From an uncultured Bacteroidales bacterium (lineage in GTDB: Bacteria; Bacteroidota; Bacteroidia; Bacteroidales; Bacteroidaceae), in the NCBI GenBank assembly GCA_937916465.1, contig CALFTK010000026.1:1-48943 (forward strand): a stretch of DNA of 48,943 nt. The letters are read 5' to 3'. Position 1 is the first letter of the stretch; each line of letters begins with the position of its first letter. This document shows positions 17,183 through 27,000 of this stretch, piece by piece. The notes below the pieces were generated by a model that saw nothing but the letters and a program-made list of their open reading frames with translations, was not told the origin of the DNA and ran no database searches. A program made the translations under genes and the position numbers.

Positions 17183-18234
17183 TGAATAGGAGTATATTAT
17201 ATATAAGGTGTATTGTTGTAGCAATGGTGTTGCTACTCTCTGTTTCGTGTACTCAAGATGTTATAGAGGGGGTACGTGTAAAACTAATTCCTTCAGAACT
17301 ATATGGTGGAGTAGAGCAGACTTTGCAGACAAAGGCCGAAGCTGGTTATTATGATTATGTACCTAATATAGGCCTTACAATGGGAGTTTATGCTGCAGGT
17401 GGTTCAAATGAAACTGTTCAAGGTACATTTACATATACGGAAAATGGTTGGGATTCGGATTTAACTCTGGAGGCAGGTAAACAGTATAATCTGTTTGTAT
17501 ATTCACCCAAAATGGAAAGTGCTTCGTTTAACGGAACGAATGTGCTTGTGTTAAATAATCTGTCGGTAAGTTCAGATGATATGGTTGTTATAGAGGGTGT
17601 GGCTTCCCCAAATAATCCTATTCAGGTAGGTAATTTCAGTTATACAATGACAACAACTCCACAAGGAACTAATCCTAAAGATTATATAGATATAAAGATG
17701 GATCATCTGTTTGCACAAATATTTCTGGAATTTGCAATAGAGGATGCAGGAAACGATCCATTTAAATTTGGTAATCTGCGAAAGATAGAGATAACAAAGG
17801 CCGAAATTGGTTCTGTCAGCAGCAGTAATGCAACAATTACCTTCAACAACGGTAATTCATCAAATCCGTTCATAGTCAGTTGGAGCAACATGCAGAGTTC
17901 TCAGCAAAAGAACTATGCAGAAATGCAACAGGTTGCAGAAGTGGCAAATGCAGGCGGACTGATGCTTATGCCTGACCCACAATACAAACCATACGGAGGT
18001 GCGTTTGTTATTCCAACAATAAATGGAAATATGGCAGAAATGTGGTTGAGAGTCACATATAATGTGTATGATTTGAATGGAACTTTGGTACGTGAAGGCG
18101 ATGTGTCAGAGAATAGGCTTTCTATATCATCAGCGGATATGGTGCGTGGAACAATATATAAGAAGAAGATATATGTGCAACCTACATACATTTATTCATT
18201 GACTGATGGAGATCAGTTGACATTAAAATTTTAG
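17182..18234 (+). CDS. Fimbrillin-like (Mfa-type) lipoprotein 7
   Basis: This 350-aa lipoprotein has signal peptide and lipobox LSVSC (Cys23), and Lys51 (LQTKAE) at the position of the processing site in the others. It is the most divergent of the seven: the YSPKxYWD motif is replaced by AGKQYNLFVYSP, but MDHLFAQIFLEF still corresponds to the FxHILxxxxF strand. It could be an accessory or anchor subunit of the FimB/Mfa2 sort rather than a shaft subunit. Its start overlaps the stop of fimbrillin 6 by one base, and the giant protein gene begins 12 bases downstream, so expression of subunit and adhesin is tied together. Confidence 0.75.
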   Translation: MNRSILYIRCIVVAMVLLLSVSCTQDVIEGVRVKLIPSELYGGVEQTLQTKAEAGYYDYVPNIGLTMGVYAAGGSNETVQGTFTYTENGWDSDLTLEAGKQYNLFVYSPKMESASFNGTNVLVLNNLSVSSDDMVVIEGVASPNNPIQVGNFSYTMTTTPQGTNPKDYIDIKMDHLFAQIFLEFAIEDAGNDPFKFGNLRKIEITKAEIGSVSSSNATITFNNGNSSNPFIVSWSNMQSSQQKNYAEMQQVAEVANAGGLMLMPDPQYKPYGGAFVIPTINGNMAEMWLRVTYNVYDLNGTLVREGDVSENRLSISSADMVRGTIYKKKIYVQPTYIYSLTDGDQLTLKF

Positions 18235-18246
18235 AATAGAAAAGTT

Positions 18247-21200
18247 ATGTTGAGAGATGTAAGTATAGATATTAAAGCATTGCTTCAAAGTTGTTCATAT
18301 AGAATAGCTTTGAGTTTTGTTGTGTTGCTTATGTCTGTAACCGTAGATGCTCAGATTGTAATTAAAGGCGATATTTACGGTGGTGGCAATAAAGGAGAAA
18401 TGGGCACTTCCGGTAGTTCAGACGCTTCTACTACCGTAATAATAAATGGCACTGCTGTAAACAATGTATATGGAGGTGGTTTGAGTGGTATTGTCTATGG
18501 TACAACAAATGTAAATATATCAGAAGAGAATAATCAACAGGAATCAACATCGGCAATAAATGTTTATGGCGGTGGTCGTTTGGCTGCAGTAGAGGGTAGT
18601 ACCTATGTCAAAATGTACGATGGTTTGGTTAAAGCTAATATATTTGGTGGTGGTTATGGTGAAGGTGCGTATTCACTAAACACTAATGTACAGATGAATG
18701 GTGGTACTGTAACCAAAAGCCTGTTTGGAGGTGGTGAAATAGCTTCTGTAGGTTATGCTAAAGTTTTGGTAGATGGAAAGATACGCACATTGGATAGCAC
18801 AGAAGAGCAGATTCGTTTGCGTAAGGTCGGTTCTACAAGTGTGGAAATGAATGGTGGATTGATATCTGAAAACTTATTTGGAGGAGGACGTGGTTATAGC
18901 TATGATTCAGATAGCGCAATGATCTTTGGTACCGGTTTGCATTCTGATGGTTTTGTTTTTGGTTCTATTAAAGTTCGTGTCAATGGGGGTAATATCGGTA
19001 CCGAAGATGCAGTGTTGGCAGGAAAAGCAAATGTTTTTGGAGGAGGTGATATGGGTTATCTCTTTACTTTGGACGGAACTCGAGCAGCCGATGGCTATTG
19101 GTATAAAGATGGAGTGTTAACACACGATATAGATGTTCTGGTTAAACCAACTACAGCTCCGGTAAAAATAGGCGGTGCAGTCTATGCAGGTGCAAATGTA
19201 ACCATGGGCTCTGAAAATCTGTCTGCCGATATGAAGACGGTATTTGGTAATGTTTCGGCAACTCTTGTTGATGTTGACGGAAAACTTACTGTTGGTGCTG
19301 ATGGTATAGGTGGTTTGTATGGTGATGGTAATCTTACGCTTGTTGATGGATACAGAGAACTGAATATTACAGATTATGGTACATCAGGCAGTGCAAAACT
19401 GCTGAATACAATACAACGTGCCGATTTCTGTGGTATCTTTAATAGTAATATTGAATTGAACGGTGCGCGGGACAGAGTTACTACAGCTGCCGATTTTACC
19501 GATTATTCCATTAACCGTGTAGGTGAAGTTTCACTTAATGATGGTAGTCATCTTAATCTGTATAACGTGGTTAATTTGATGGGTGGCTTGACATCGGATG
19601 TGGATTTTCAAACAGATGTAAGAACCACTTCAAATAGCAGTAATGCGGCAGATGGCAAAACATGGGTAGCTTGGAAAGAGGCTAATGTTGATGCTGCAAA
19701 CAGAAATGATGGTACCGCTGTAAACAAGTTGTCGTTATCAAGCGGTGTGTGGTTGGAGTTGTTAAAAGAGAATAATCCGGAAGGTAAAGTGTATGGTCCT
19801 GTTACAGGTGTAGTTGAATTAGGATTACTTAATGTTAAAACCGGACAGGGCGGTGGCTATGTCTATGCGGAAAACATTCATGGCACGCGAAACAGCGAAG
19901 TTGTATCTGTTAACTATCTGTCTGATAATAACGATAATGCAATATCCAACAAATCATATACATTTTCAAATGATTTAAAGGCTTATCAGACATCCGGTAA
20001 CTTTGTTAATGCCGAAAAGATAATAGTAGATGATTGTTATCCTGTGAAAAACAGTTATTCCGACGAAAATGCATCGCCTGCGCACTATTGGTATATTAAA
20101 GGTACTGAATATGTACATAATCAGCTGATCTCAGCCTATACCGGTGGTTCACAATCGTTCTTTACACAGCTGAATCTGCCGTTTGAACAGGATGCAAATA
20201 TTCAATTGGTTGATATTTACAACTGTTATTACGCGCAGAGTGATGTTACTATAGATAATGTTACATATCTGAAAGGTGCTCCTATTGATTCATATAGTTA
20301 TAATCAGCTTACTGCGGAACAGAAGAATTTCTTTGCTGATGCTCCGCTACCGGAAGATTACAATAATATGAATAGTGAAAACGCTTTCTTGCTTACTCTG
20401 GACTGGACAAATCCAACTGCATGGAGTGGAAACAATCCTACCTACAGAATGGTTGGTGAAACAAGTGTATTTGGCCAACGTGACTATACAGTAGGAGAGA
20501 TAGTAGTGCAGACTACCATTGATAATCAGAATAGTCTTATCAGTTCACTTGGCGGTAACTCTCTTAGCGGACAGGCTCAGTTTGAAAAGGCATATGTGGC
20601 AAATGCTGATACTTACGTAGAGACTGCAGACGGTACTTATCGTTGGGTGGCCAAGGGTAGTGTTATATCTACAAAAGAATTTGGTATCAACAGTGCAGAA
20701 GTGCAAACTCTGTTTGAACCCGGTTATAGATGTGTGGCATCTCTGTTTATAAGTGAAAACGAAGAGTATCTTTACAATGAAATTATTCCGGAAAGTATTT
20801 ATAATGCACTGTCTGAAGAGAATAAGGAATCATTCTTAGTATCTTATGTATGTACAGAAGATGGTAAGTATGGTGGTCAGTTGTTCGAAAAGGGAAAAGA
20901 TTATAGTGCACTTGAATGGAATGCTTTGTCTGTAGAAGAGAGGTCTAACTTTAGTAACAACAAATCGGCGTTAGATCTTCTTTTAGGTATGGAAGCAAAT
21001 GACGCTAAGTTCAAAAATAAAGAGCTGTTGGCGGCAAATATAGCGCCTATTCAGACAGCTAAAGTATATGTGCCACGCAGTGCCGATATCAATAAACTAA
21101 CAACAGATCGCATTGTAACGGCCAAATATACCTATGATAATAATGGTGTGGCGGAAGATCACTATTTCAATATCCGTGTACATTTTGAAAGTGGTGTGCC

Positions 21201-23997
21201 TACTGTTGGTTTGCTTAAAGAACCCAAAATTATATTGCCTGGTACTACATTGTCACTTCTACAGCCGGAAGTAACTGCCGGAGCGTATGAAATTCTTGGT
21301 GGTGGATGGGAATTATATACAAATCAGACAGACGCTCTGCTTCATTCCAATGGCATCGATTTCAAGAATAGTAGAACTCCGCTGTATTGGTATCAGAATG
21401 GTTTTTATGTGGCCTATTACGTTAAGAGCTATTTAGGAAAGACATATTCAAATGCAGTGCCTGTACGAGTAGCTAACTATCATAGAATGGAAGATGTGCT
21501 TAGAGACCAGAATCACATGTATGTAGGCAATGTTTATGATGAAAAGCGTAATCTGCTTATGGACAGACCGTCAAAAATCTATATAGCTGACAATGCTTCT
21601 AACACATCGTCTTATAATGAACTTGATTATTTCCAACAGTTCTTTGCTCTACTTAAAAATGCAGGACAACCAGGTACAAATCTGTCGGAAGATGTCAAAG
21701 GTGGTAATTATATGGAGTTCATACTGCAAAGCGATATAGCGCCCAGGAGATATACTGATTGGACTCCGTTAGGTGATGATACTCAATGCTTTGAAGCCGA
21801 TTTCCATGGTGATGGCTATACTATAAGCGGTTTGAACAACTCACTATTTGGTAATTTGTGTGGAAATGTATATAATTTGGGCGTAACAGGTTCATTTACC
21901 GGTAGCGGTGTGGCTGAAAAAGGTGGTAATGCCTATAATACCTGGGTTTATACAACTGCTACTCCCGAAAACAGTGTAAATGCTGTAATGGGTACCGGTT
22001 TGGCAGATAACAGTTACTACTATCAGGGACAATACGCATCAGCACCACAAGGAGCAACTGCAGCAAAAGTGCAAGACTTCCTGGATGGTACTGTTACTTA
22101 TAATCTTAACAAGTTCTACCTGTTGAAACGTTCCGGCAAAAGCGGTGGTGACGGTTATCCATCAGAGTATGTCTATAACAGGTATAAAGATGGCGATTAC
22201 ATCTATTCTCAGGGCGTAATTCCAGAACTTGATGATTTCCGTTACGATGATGCTACAAAGAGTTACAATCCTATAGAGGACGATTATATCTTCTTTGGTC
22301 AGAATTTAAGTTATGATTTGGTCGCAGGAAAAGTTCATGCTGCGCATCCGGGACACATTAACAAACAGTTCGATGCAGGTACTGTAACTAAAGAACTGGA
22401 TGATGAAATAGTTAGTTATAAAAAGACAGACATCATCAATTTGTCATCGCCGGAAAGTAATAGGGTATATCGTGCCCCTGCATACGATTTAACTACAGGT
22501 ACAGCATTAGAGCGTGGAATACACTATAACCGCGATGCGGCATTTGCATCAACTTACAATTGGAATGGTGTCAATTACGATATCGAAAGCCGTCTTTTGG
22601 CAATAGACTTTACAGGTTATAGTGATACTGATAACAGTACAGAATATGGAACATGGCTCGATTTTGATGGTCTGAACAGTTTTGTACAGAGCGGTATAAC
22701 TCAGAATCTGTTAATATATGCAGATAAGTCACTCTATTCCGATACCTATTCCGTTCTTGAAACAGCACTTCCTGAACCGAATTTAGTATTTGGCGATTAT
22801 AATTCGGTTGCTATAGCCGATGCCAAAGGTGTAAAAGGACATCTTGTAAATAGGGCTACAGCGGTTACAGGCTATGGTGTGGCAGATAGAGACCATATGT
22901 TGGTGGATAAGCAGAACTTTACAGCTCCTATTGCATTCAAATATGCAGATGATTGCAGAATGTGGTATCAGCGTAAACCTGCTGCTTTTGCAATAGGTGT
23001 TGGTCATGAAGGTTTTGAAGGATTGGTACTGCCGTTTACAGCCGATATGGTTACTACACATCAGAAGGGTGAAATAACTCACTTCTATGGAGCTGAAGGT
23101 GAAAACGGTCATGAATACTGGTTACGAGGATTTACCGGCGTGGAGAGTGTAGATGATGCTTTGGAAGCCCAGTTTGTACGTCCGCAGCAAGAAGGTGTAG
23201 GTTACGATGAACGTAATAGGTCTGTGGATTATCAGTATGGTAACAGATTCCTATACGATTATTATTATAGCCATAGCAGTGGTAAAGATGAAAATGAAGA
23301 TATTTATCAGAAATATTACAATTCTGATACTACATATATAGATTATATACTTGCATCACAGAATGTTCCGTACGCGGTGGCATTCCCGGGTAGAAGATAC
23401 TTTGAATTTGACATGTCAGGTCAGTTTGAACCGCAATATACGTATGGTAATGCTCCGGCAAAACTTGAACAACAGGTGGTTACTTTTGTATCGGAAAACG
23501 GGGCGGAAATTCCGGTAACACCACAGGTAATGGAGACAACAGTAGGTAATTATTCCTATTATGGTACATTCGTAAATGAAACTCAACTGACTGATGGCCT
23601 TTATTATCGTATAAATGCCGATGGTAGTGGCTTTGTTGAAGTAGGTAACGAAGCAATGGTCAATTGGATTGTTCCATTCCGCACCTATATGAAGAAGAGT
23701 GGTGCTAATGGTGTGCCTGAAAGGACAAAGGGTAATGTCTGGGACTTTATACCTTTCAGCCCTGATTCAGATAGCTTTGAAGAGAGTTTAGAGAGTGCAG
23801 AAGGCACTATACGCATAGAGGTACTGGAAGATGCAGTTCGTATAGTATCTACCCTTGAAAGTGAAGTAGTAATAACCATATATACAGTGGCAGGTAGCCC
23901 TGTAGGTAACTATAGAATAGATCCGCAATCGGAAACCATAATTCCTTTGCCGGGCAGTGGTATATATATAGTGAACGGAAAGAAAGTTATAATTTGA
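18247..23997 (+). CDS. Giant secreted YGGG-repeat protein with type-IX-like C-terminal sorting domain
   Basis: This 1916-aa exported protein of unknown function has a signal sequence cleaved near VDA|QIV (residue 35). Residues 43-266 hold seven (I/V/L)(Y/F)GGG units about 25-45 residues apart, alternating with strand-like VxMNGG segments. This suggests a solenoid such as a right-handed beta-helix. The large middle has no motif I recognise except a GLUG-like stretch near residues 1175-1235 (FHGDGYTISGLNNSLFG). The last 70 residues (ITIYTVAGSPVGNY, then SGIYIVNGKKVII) resemble the type A sorting domain of T9SS cargo (or the related DUF6383 type), predicting surface attachment. It follows fimbrillin 7 by 12 bases. 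Likely a surface adhesin displayed with the pilus, by inference. Confidence 0.8.
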   Translation: MLRDVSIDIKALLQSCSYRIALSFVVLLMSVTVDAQIVIKGDIYGGGNKGEMGTSGSSDASTTVIINGTAVNNVYGGGLSGIVYGTTNVNISEENNQQESTSAINVYGGGRLAAVEGSTYVKMYDGLVKANIFGGGYGEGAYSLNTNVQMNGGTVTKSLFGGGEIASVGYAKVLVDGKIRTLDSTEEQIRLRKVGSTSVEMNGGLISENLFGGGRGYSYDSDSAMIFGTGLHSDGFVFGSIKVRVNGGNIGTEDAVLAGKANVFGGGDMGYLFTLDGTRAADGYWYKDGVLTHDIDVLVKPTTAPVKIGGAVYAGANVTMGSENLSADMKTVFGNVSATLVDVDGKLTVGADGIGGLYGDGNLTLVDGYRELNITDYGTSGSAKLLNTIQRADFCGIFNSNIELNGARDRVTTAADFTDYSINRVGEVSLNDGSHLNLYNVVNLMGGLTSDVDFQTDVRTTSNSSNAADGKTWVAWKEANVDAANRNDGTAVNKLSLSSGVWLELLKENNPEGKVYGPVTGVVELGLLNVKTGQGGGYVYAENIHGTRNSEVVSVNYLSDNNDNAISNKSYTFSNDLKAYQTSGNFVNAEKIIVDDCYPVKNSYSDENASPAHYWYIKGTEYVHNQLISAYTGGSQSFFTQLNLPFEQDANIQLVDIYNCYYAQSDVTIDNVTYLKGAPIDSYSYNQLTAEQKNFFADAPLPEDYNNMNSENAFLLTLDWTNPTAWSGNNPTYRMVGETSVFGQRDYTVGEIVVQTTIDNQNSLISSLGGNSLSGQAQFEKAYVANADTYVETADGTYRWVAKGSVISTKEFGINSAEVQTLFEPGYRCVASLFISENEEYLYNEIIPESIYNALSEENKESFLVSYVCTEDGKYGGQLFEKGKDYSALEWNALSVEERSNFSNNKSALDLLLGMEANDAKFKNKELLAANIAPIQTAKVYVPRSADINKLTTDRIVTAKYTYDNNGVAEDHYFNIRVHFESGVPTVGLLKEPKIILPGTTLSLLQPEVTAGAYEILGGGWELYTNQTDALLHSNGIDFKNSRTPLYWYQNGFYVAYYVKSYLGKTYSNAVPVRVANYHRMEDVLRDQNHMYVGNVYDEKRNLLMDRPSKIYIADNASNTSSYNELDYFQQFFALLKNAGQPGTNLSEDVKGGNYMEFILQSDIAPRRYTDWTPLGDDTQCFEADFHGDGYTISGLNNSLFGNLCGNVYNLGVTGSFTGSGVAEKGGNAYNTWVYTTATPENSVNAVMGTGLADNSYYYQGQYASAPQGATAAKVQDFLDGTVTYNLNKFYLLKRSGKSGGDGYPSEYVYNRYKDGDYIYSQGVIPELDDFRYDDATKSYNPIEDDYIFFGQNLSYDLVAGKVHAAHPGHINKQFDAGTVTKELDDEIVSYKKTDIINLSSPESNRVYRAPAYDLTTGTALERGIHYNRDAAFASTYNWNGVNYDIESRLLAIDFTGYSDTDNSTEYGTWLDFDGLNSFVQSGITQNLLIYADKSLYSDTYSVLETALPEPNLVFGDYNSVAIADAKGVKGHLVNRATAVTGYGVADRDHMLVDKQNFTAPIAFKYADDCRMWYQRKPAAFAIGVGHEGFEGLVLPFTADMVTTHQKGEITHFYGAEGENGHEYWLRGFTGVESVDDALEAQFVRPQQEGVGYDERNRSVDYQYGNRFLYDYYYSHSSGKDENEDIYQKYYNSDTTYIDYILASQNVPYAVAFPGRRYFEFDMSGQFEPQYTYGNAPAKLEQQVVTFVSENGAEIPVTPQVMETTVGNYSYYGTFVNETQLTDGLYYRINADGSGFVEVGNEAMVNWIVPFRTYMKKSGANGVPERTKGNVWDFIPFSPDSDSFEESLESAEGTIRIEVLEDAVRIVSTLESEVVITIYTVAGSPVGNYRIDPQSETIIPLPGSGIYIVNGKKVII
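18373..19050 (+). repeat. Coding repeat: seven YGGG/FGGG units in the 1916-aa protein
   Basis: IYGGGN, VYGGGL, VYGGGR, IFGGGY, LFGGGE, LFGGGR and VFGGGD follow each other with strand-like segments between. At DNA level the units are degenerate, so this is an old protein repeat, not a recent tandem expansion. Confidence 0.85.
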
Positions 23998-24024
23998 TAG
24001 AATATATATTATATATAAGGTGGT

Positions 24025-27000
24025 ATGAAGTATCTTAAAACAAATAATAATCTGTTTGTAGCCATTATAACAATGCTGCTGCTACTGTTTTGTTCAGCTG
24101 CTGATATATTTGCACAGACCGGTTCAGTAGGGTTGGAGGGCGATTATTTCATTAGAAACCGTTCTACAGAACATGGTCAGAATAATTTCAACGCGGGTGA
24201 TTTTTATATGATTCCGTCATCAGAATATTATAACAATTCCGATAATAGATATTTGAAGGTAGAAGAGAAAGCTAACTTGAATAATGAATCGGTTTGGCGT
24301 TTAATAAGTAAAGGTAACGGCTATTATCAAATTTTACATGTGGCAACCAATAGATATGTTGTATTTAAAGCTTCTGTTAACAATGCAGAAGCCAACACAT
24401 ATCAGTCTGTATATATGGCATCGTCGGCAACTGCCGAAAACAACAATGAGAACTATAGTCATTTTAAAATTGGTGTAGCAGATGGAACGGCCTATTTTAT
24501 TATTCCAAGAATGGCGGAAGAATTTAAGCCTAATGCCAGTTTTAATCCAATGGGATGGGGTACTATGGATATGCAATTATATGATTACCATGGTTCGGAT
24601 GGTTCACAATGGTATTTGGAACAACTGGTTGTAAGTGAAGGCGAATATTATATTCAAAATACCCACTTATTTAATAATGAAACCATAAACTATGATAACA
24701 ATACAATTACCATGGATGGAACATACTATATGTATCCAAATGGGAATAGTGACAGAGCAAAAATTGAAAATAGTACAGACGATAATGCCCGTTGGACAAT
24801 TATAGACGCAGGGAATGGTTATTTTCAGATATTACACAATTCGGGAAATTATCTTGCTGTTCATGAAAATGTTTCGTCTGGTAATAGTTGGGATTGTACA
24901 AGGTTTGTAAGCGCGAGTGATATTACGGATGTGAATCTAAGCTATTTCAAAATAGGACAATATAATAGTACAGGAACGTATTATATAATACCAAAAATAG
25001 TTTATGAAACAAACGATGGCTCTTCACTCTCTTTGAATCCGGGTTGGGGTGGACCTGGAAATTTGCATCTGCAGAATTATGGGACAGAGACTGCCCGTTG
25101 GAAGTTTATACCTGTAGATGAGGGAGGCGGAACGGTTATTCCAACAGATAGCAGATATGCATTTACATTAAATGGCAATAGTTTTCTGGGTGTAAGCGGA
25201 TATGGTGTTACAGCCACTAATGCTCCTATGAACCCTAATACATCGGCCTGGAGTTGTGATGGTTCGTTTGGCGATAAGAATAATCCACAGCCACTTTATG
25301 TAGTTATAGAGGGCAAAAAGTATTATCTGGCAGTAAATGGCACTTCCTTTACAATTACCGATGATGTAAATGGTGCCGGACATTTTTATCTTAATAACGG
25401 AGTGTTGTCAGCAAACATTAATGGTACTGAATATGGAATAGTAAATAACAATGGTACGTATATGATGCAGGCCTATGTTAATGGAAATCCTGCAAACAGT
25501 GAAGTAACAATGCGTACCATAACAAACATAGTAGAACATGAAGCACAGATTCAGTCTGTTCCACAAATAGTTTTGACTAACGGTAACCCGCAGATTTCTG
25601 CATTATGGAACAGTATTCAATTGGAATTGAGCGGTGGTTCTGCAATTCCTTCTTATTACACTTATAATAGTTCCCATAGTCAGGGTACAACATTGTATTA
25701 TTATAAAAATGCTTCTGCCGATACCAATCAGCCGCAACCAGTTAATTTGGATACAAGCAAAGCCCAATGGTCTGTAAGCGATAATGTTAAGAAATATTTG
25801 AGTATCCAACAGTGGGGTCACGGTGCATATTTGCAGTATGCGGTAGAGAGTGCTAACGATGTACAGTTTAGTGTAACTGTTACATTCTCGGACATGGATG
25901 GTATTAGCGCCGGCTACGAAGGACTGTCCATAAAAGGTACAGGTGTGGAAGGTGAAGGTGATGAAAATGGCGGTGAAGATATTGGTGGCGGTGATTCTGA
26001 CGATGATGTGGTGGTTGATCAGGAGAATACATATTGTGCACCGGCAGGCAGGTATATTATTCAGAGTGATGGCTATTACCTTGCCAAAGAGAATGGTAAT
26101 ATTGTAGCAACTAAAGAATTTAATCCCAATACATGTATCTGGAATGCTACAAAGGAGAACCGCAATGGTAATGAGTATCTGAAGTTTAATAATAATGGTG
26201 ATCTTAATATTAACGGAACCAACTTATGGCGTGTAAGTTCCCAGGCAGACGGTATGATTCAGCAGATGAATAGTGCCGGTAATTATCTGCATTTTAACGG
26301 CAGTAATTGGGTAATAGACAATGAACCGGATGGTTGCGCTACGCGTATAGATTCAGAACAAAATGTGCAGGGACAGAACGTAAATCCACAGATTGGTACT
26401 ATAGAACAGATGCCATTTGACGAACTGCGTTCATATAAGATAGATATAACTCAAGATGCCGCCTGTATTCCTGCTTATATAAGATATGATTTGGTAGATG
26501 GCTCTCATCTATATTGGGTTGAAAGTGCCGGTATAGCATATAAGACGGTACCTCCATCAGAGTACTTTATCTATGAATGGTCACTTCCTGAAACGGTCAA
26601 AGCTAATGCAACTATAGATCAGAATGGTATCTTAATGTACAGATATTCGGTAGAGTCAGAAATAACAACAACTGTTACTTTGTCTGCTCAAAGATTTGAT
26701 AAAGATGGAAATATGTTTGATAATCGTGTGGCAACATTAGAAGTGCGCTTATCGCCTGCCGATAACAGTGTAGTGGCCACTCCTACTGACAGGTACTATT
26801 TTATCAGGAATTTCGAGAATTCGTTACATTATATGTACCCGTCTGACGATAAGTACAACAATGGGAATTATAATCTTGTACATACACGTGTGGAAGGTGA
26901 TGATTTTAATCTTAGGAATGCAGTATGGATTTTCAGAAATTTTGATGAAAAGCATGTACAAATTATTCACGCAGAAACAGGTAGATTTTTAGTTACGCAT

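Noticed and set aside
18373..19050. Repeated GGTGGTGG-type DNA in the giant gene considered as tandem DNA or CRISPR-like repeat
   Set aside because: Copies are irregularly spaced and degenerate at DNA level, in frame, and explained by the YGGG protein repeat.
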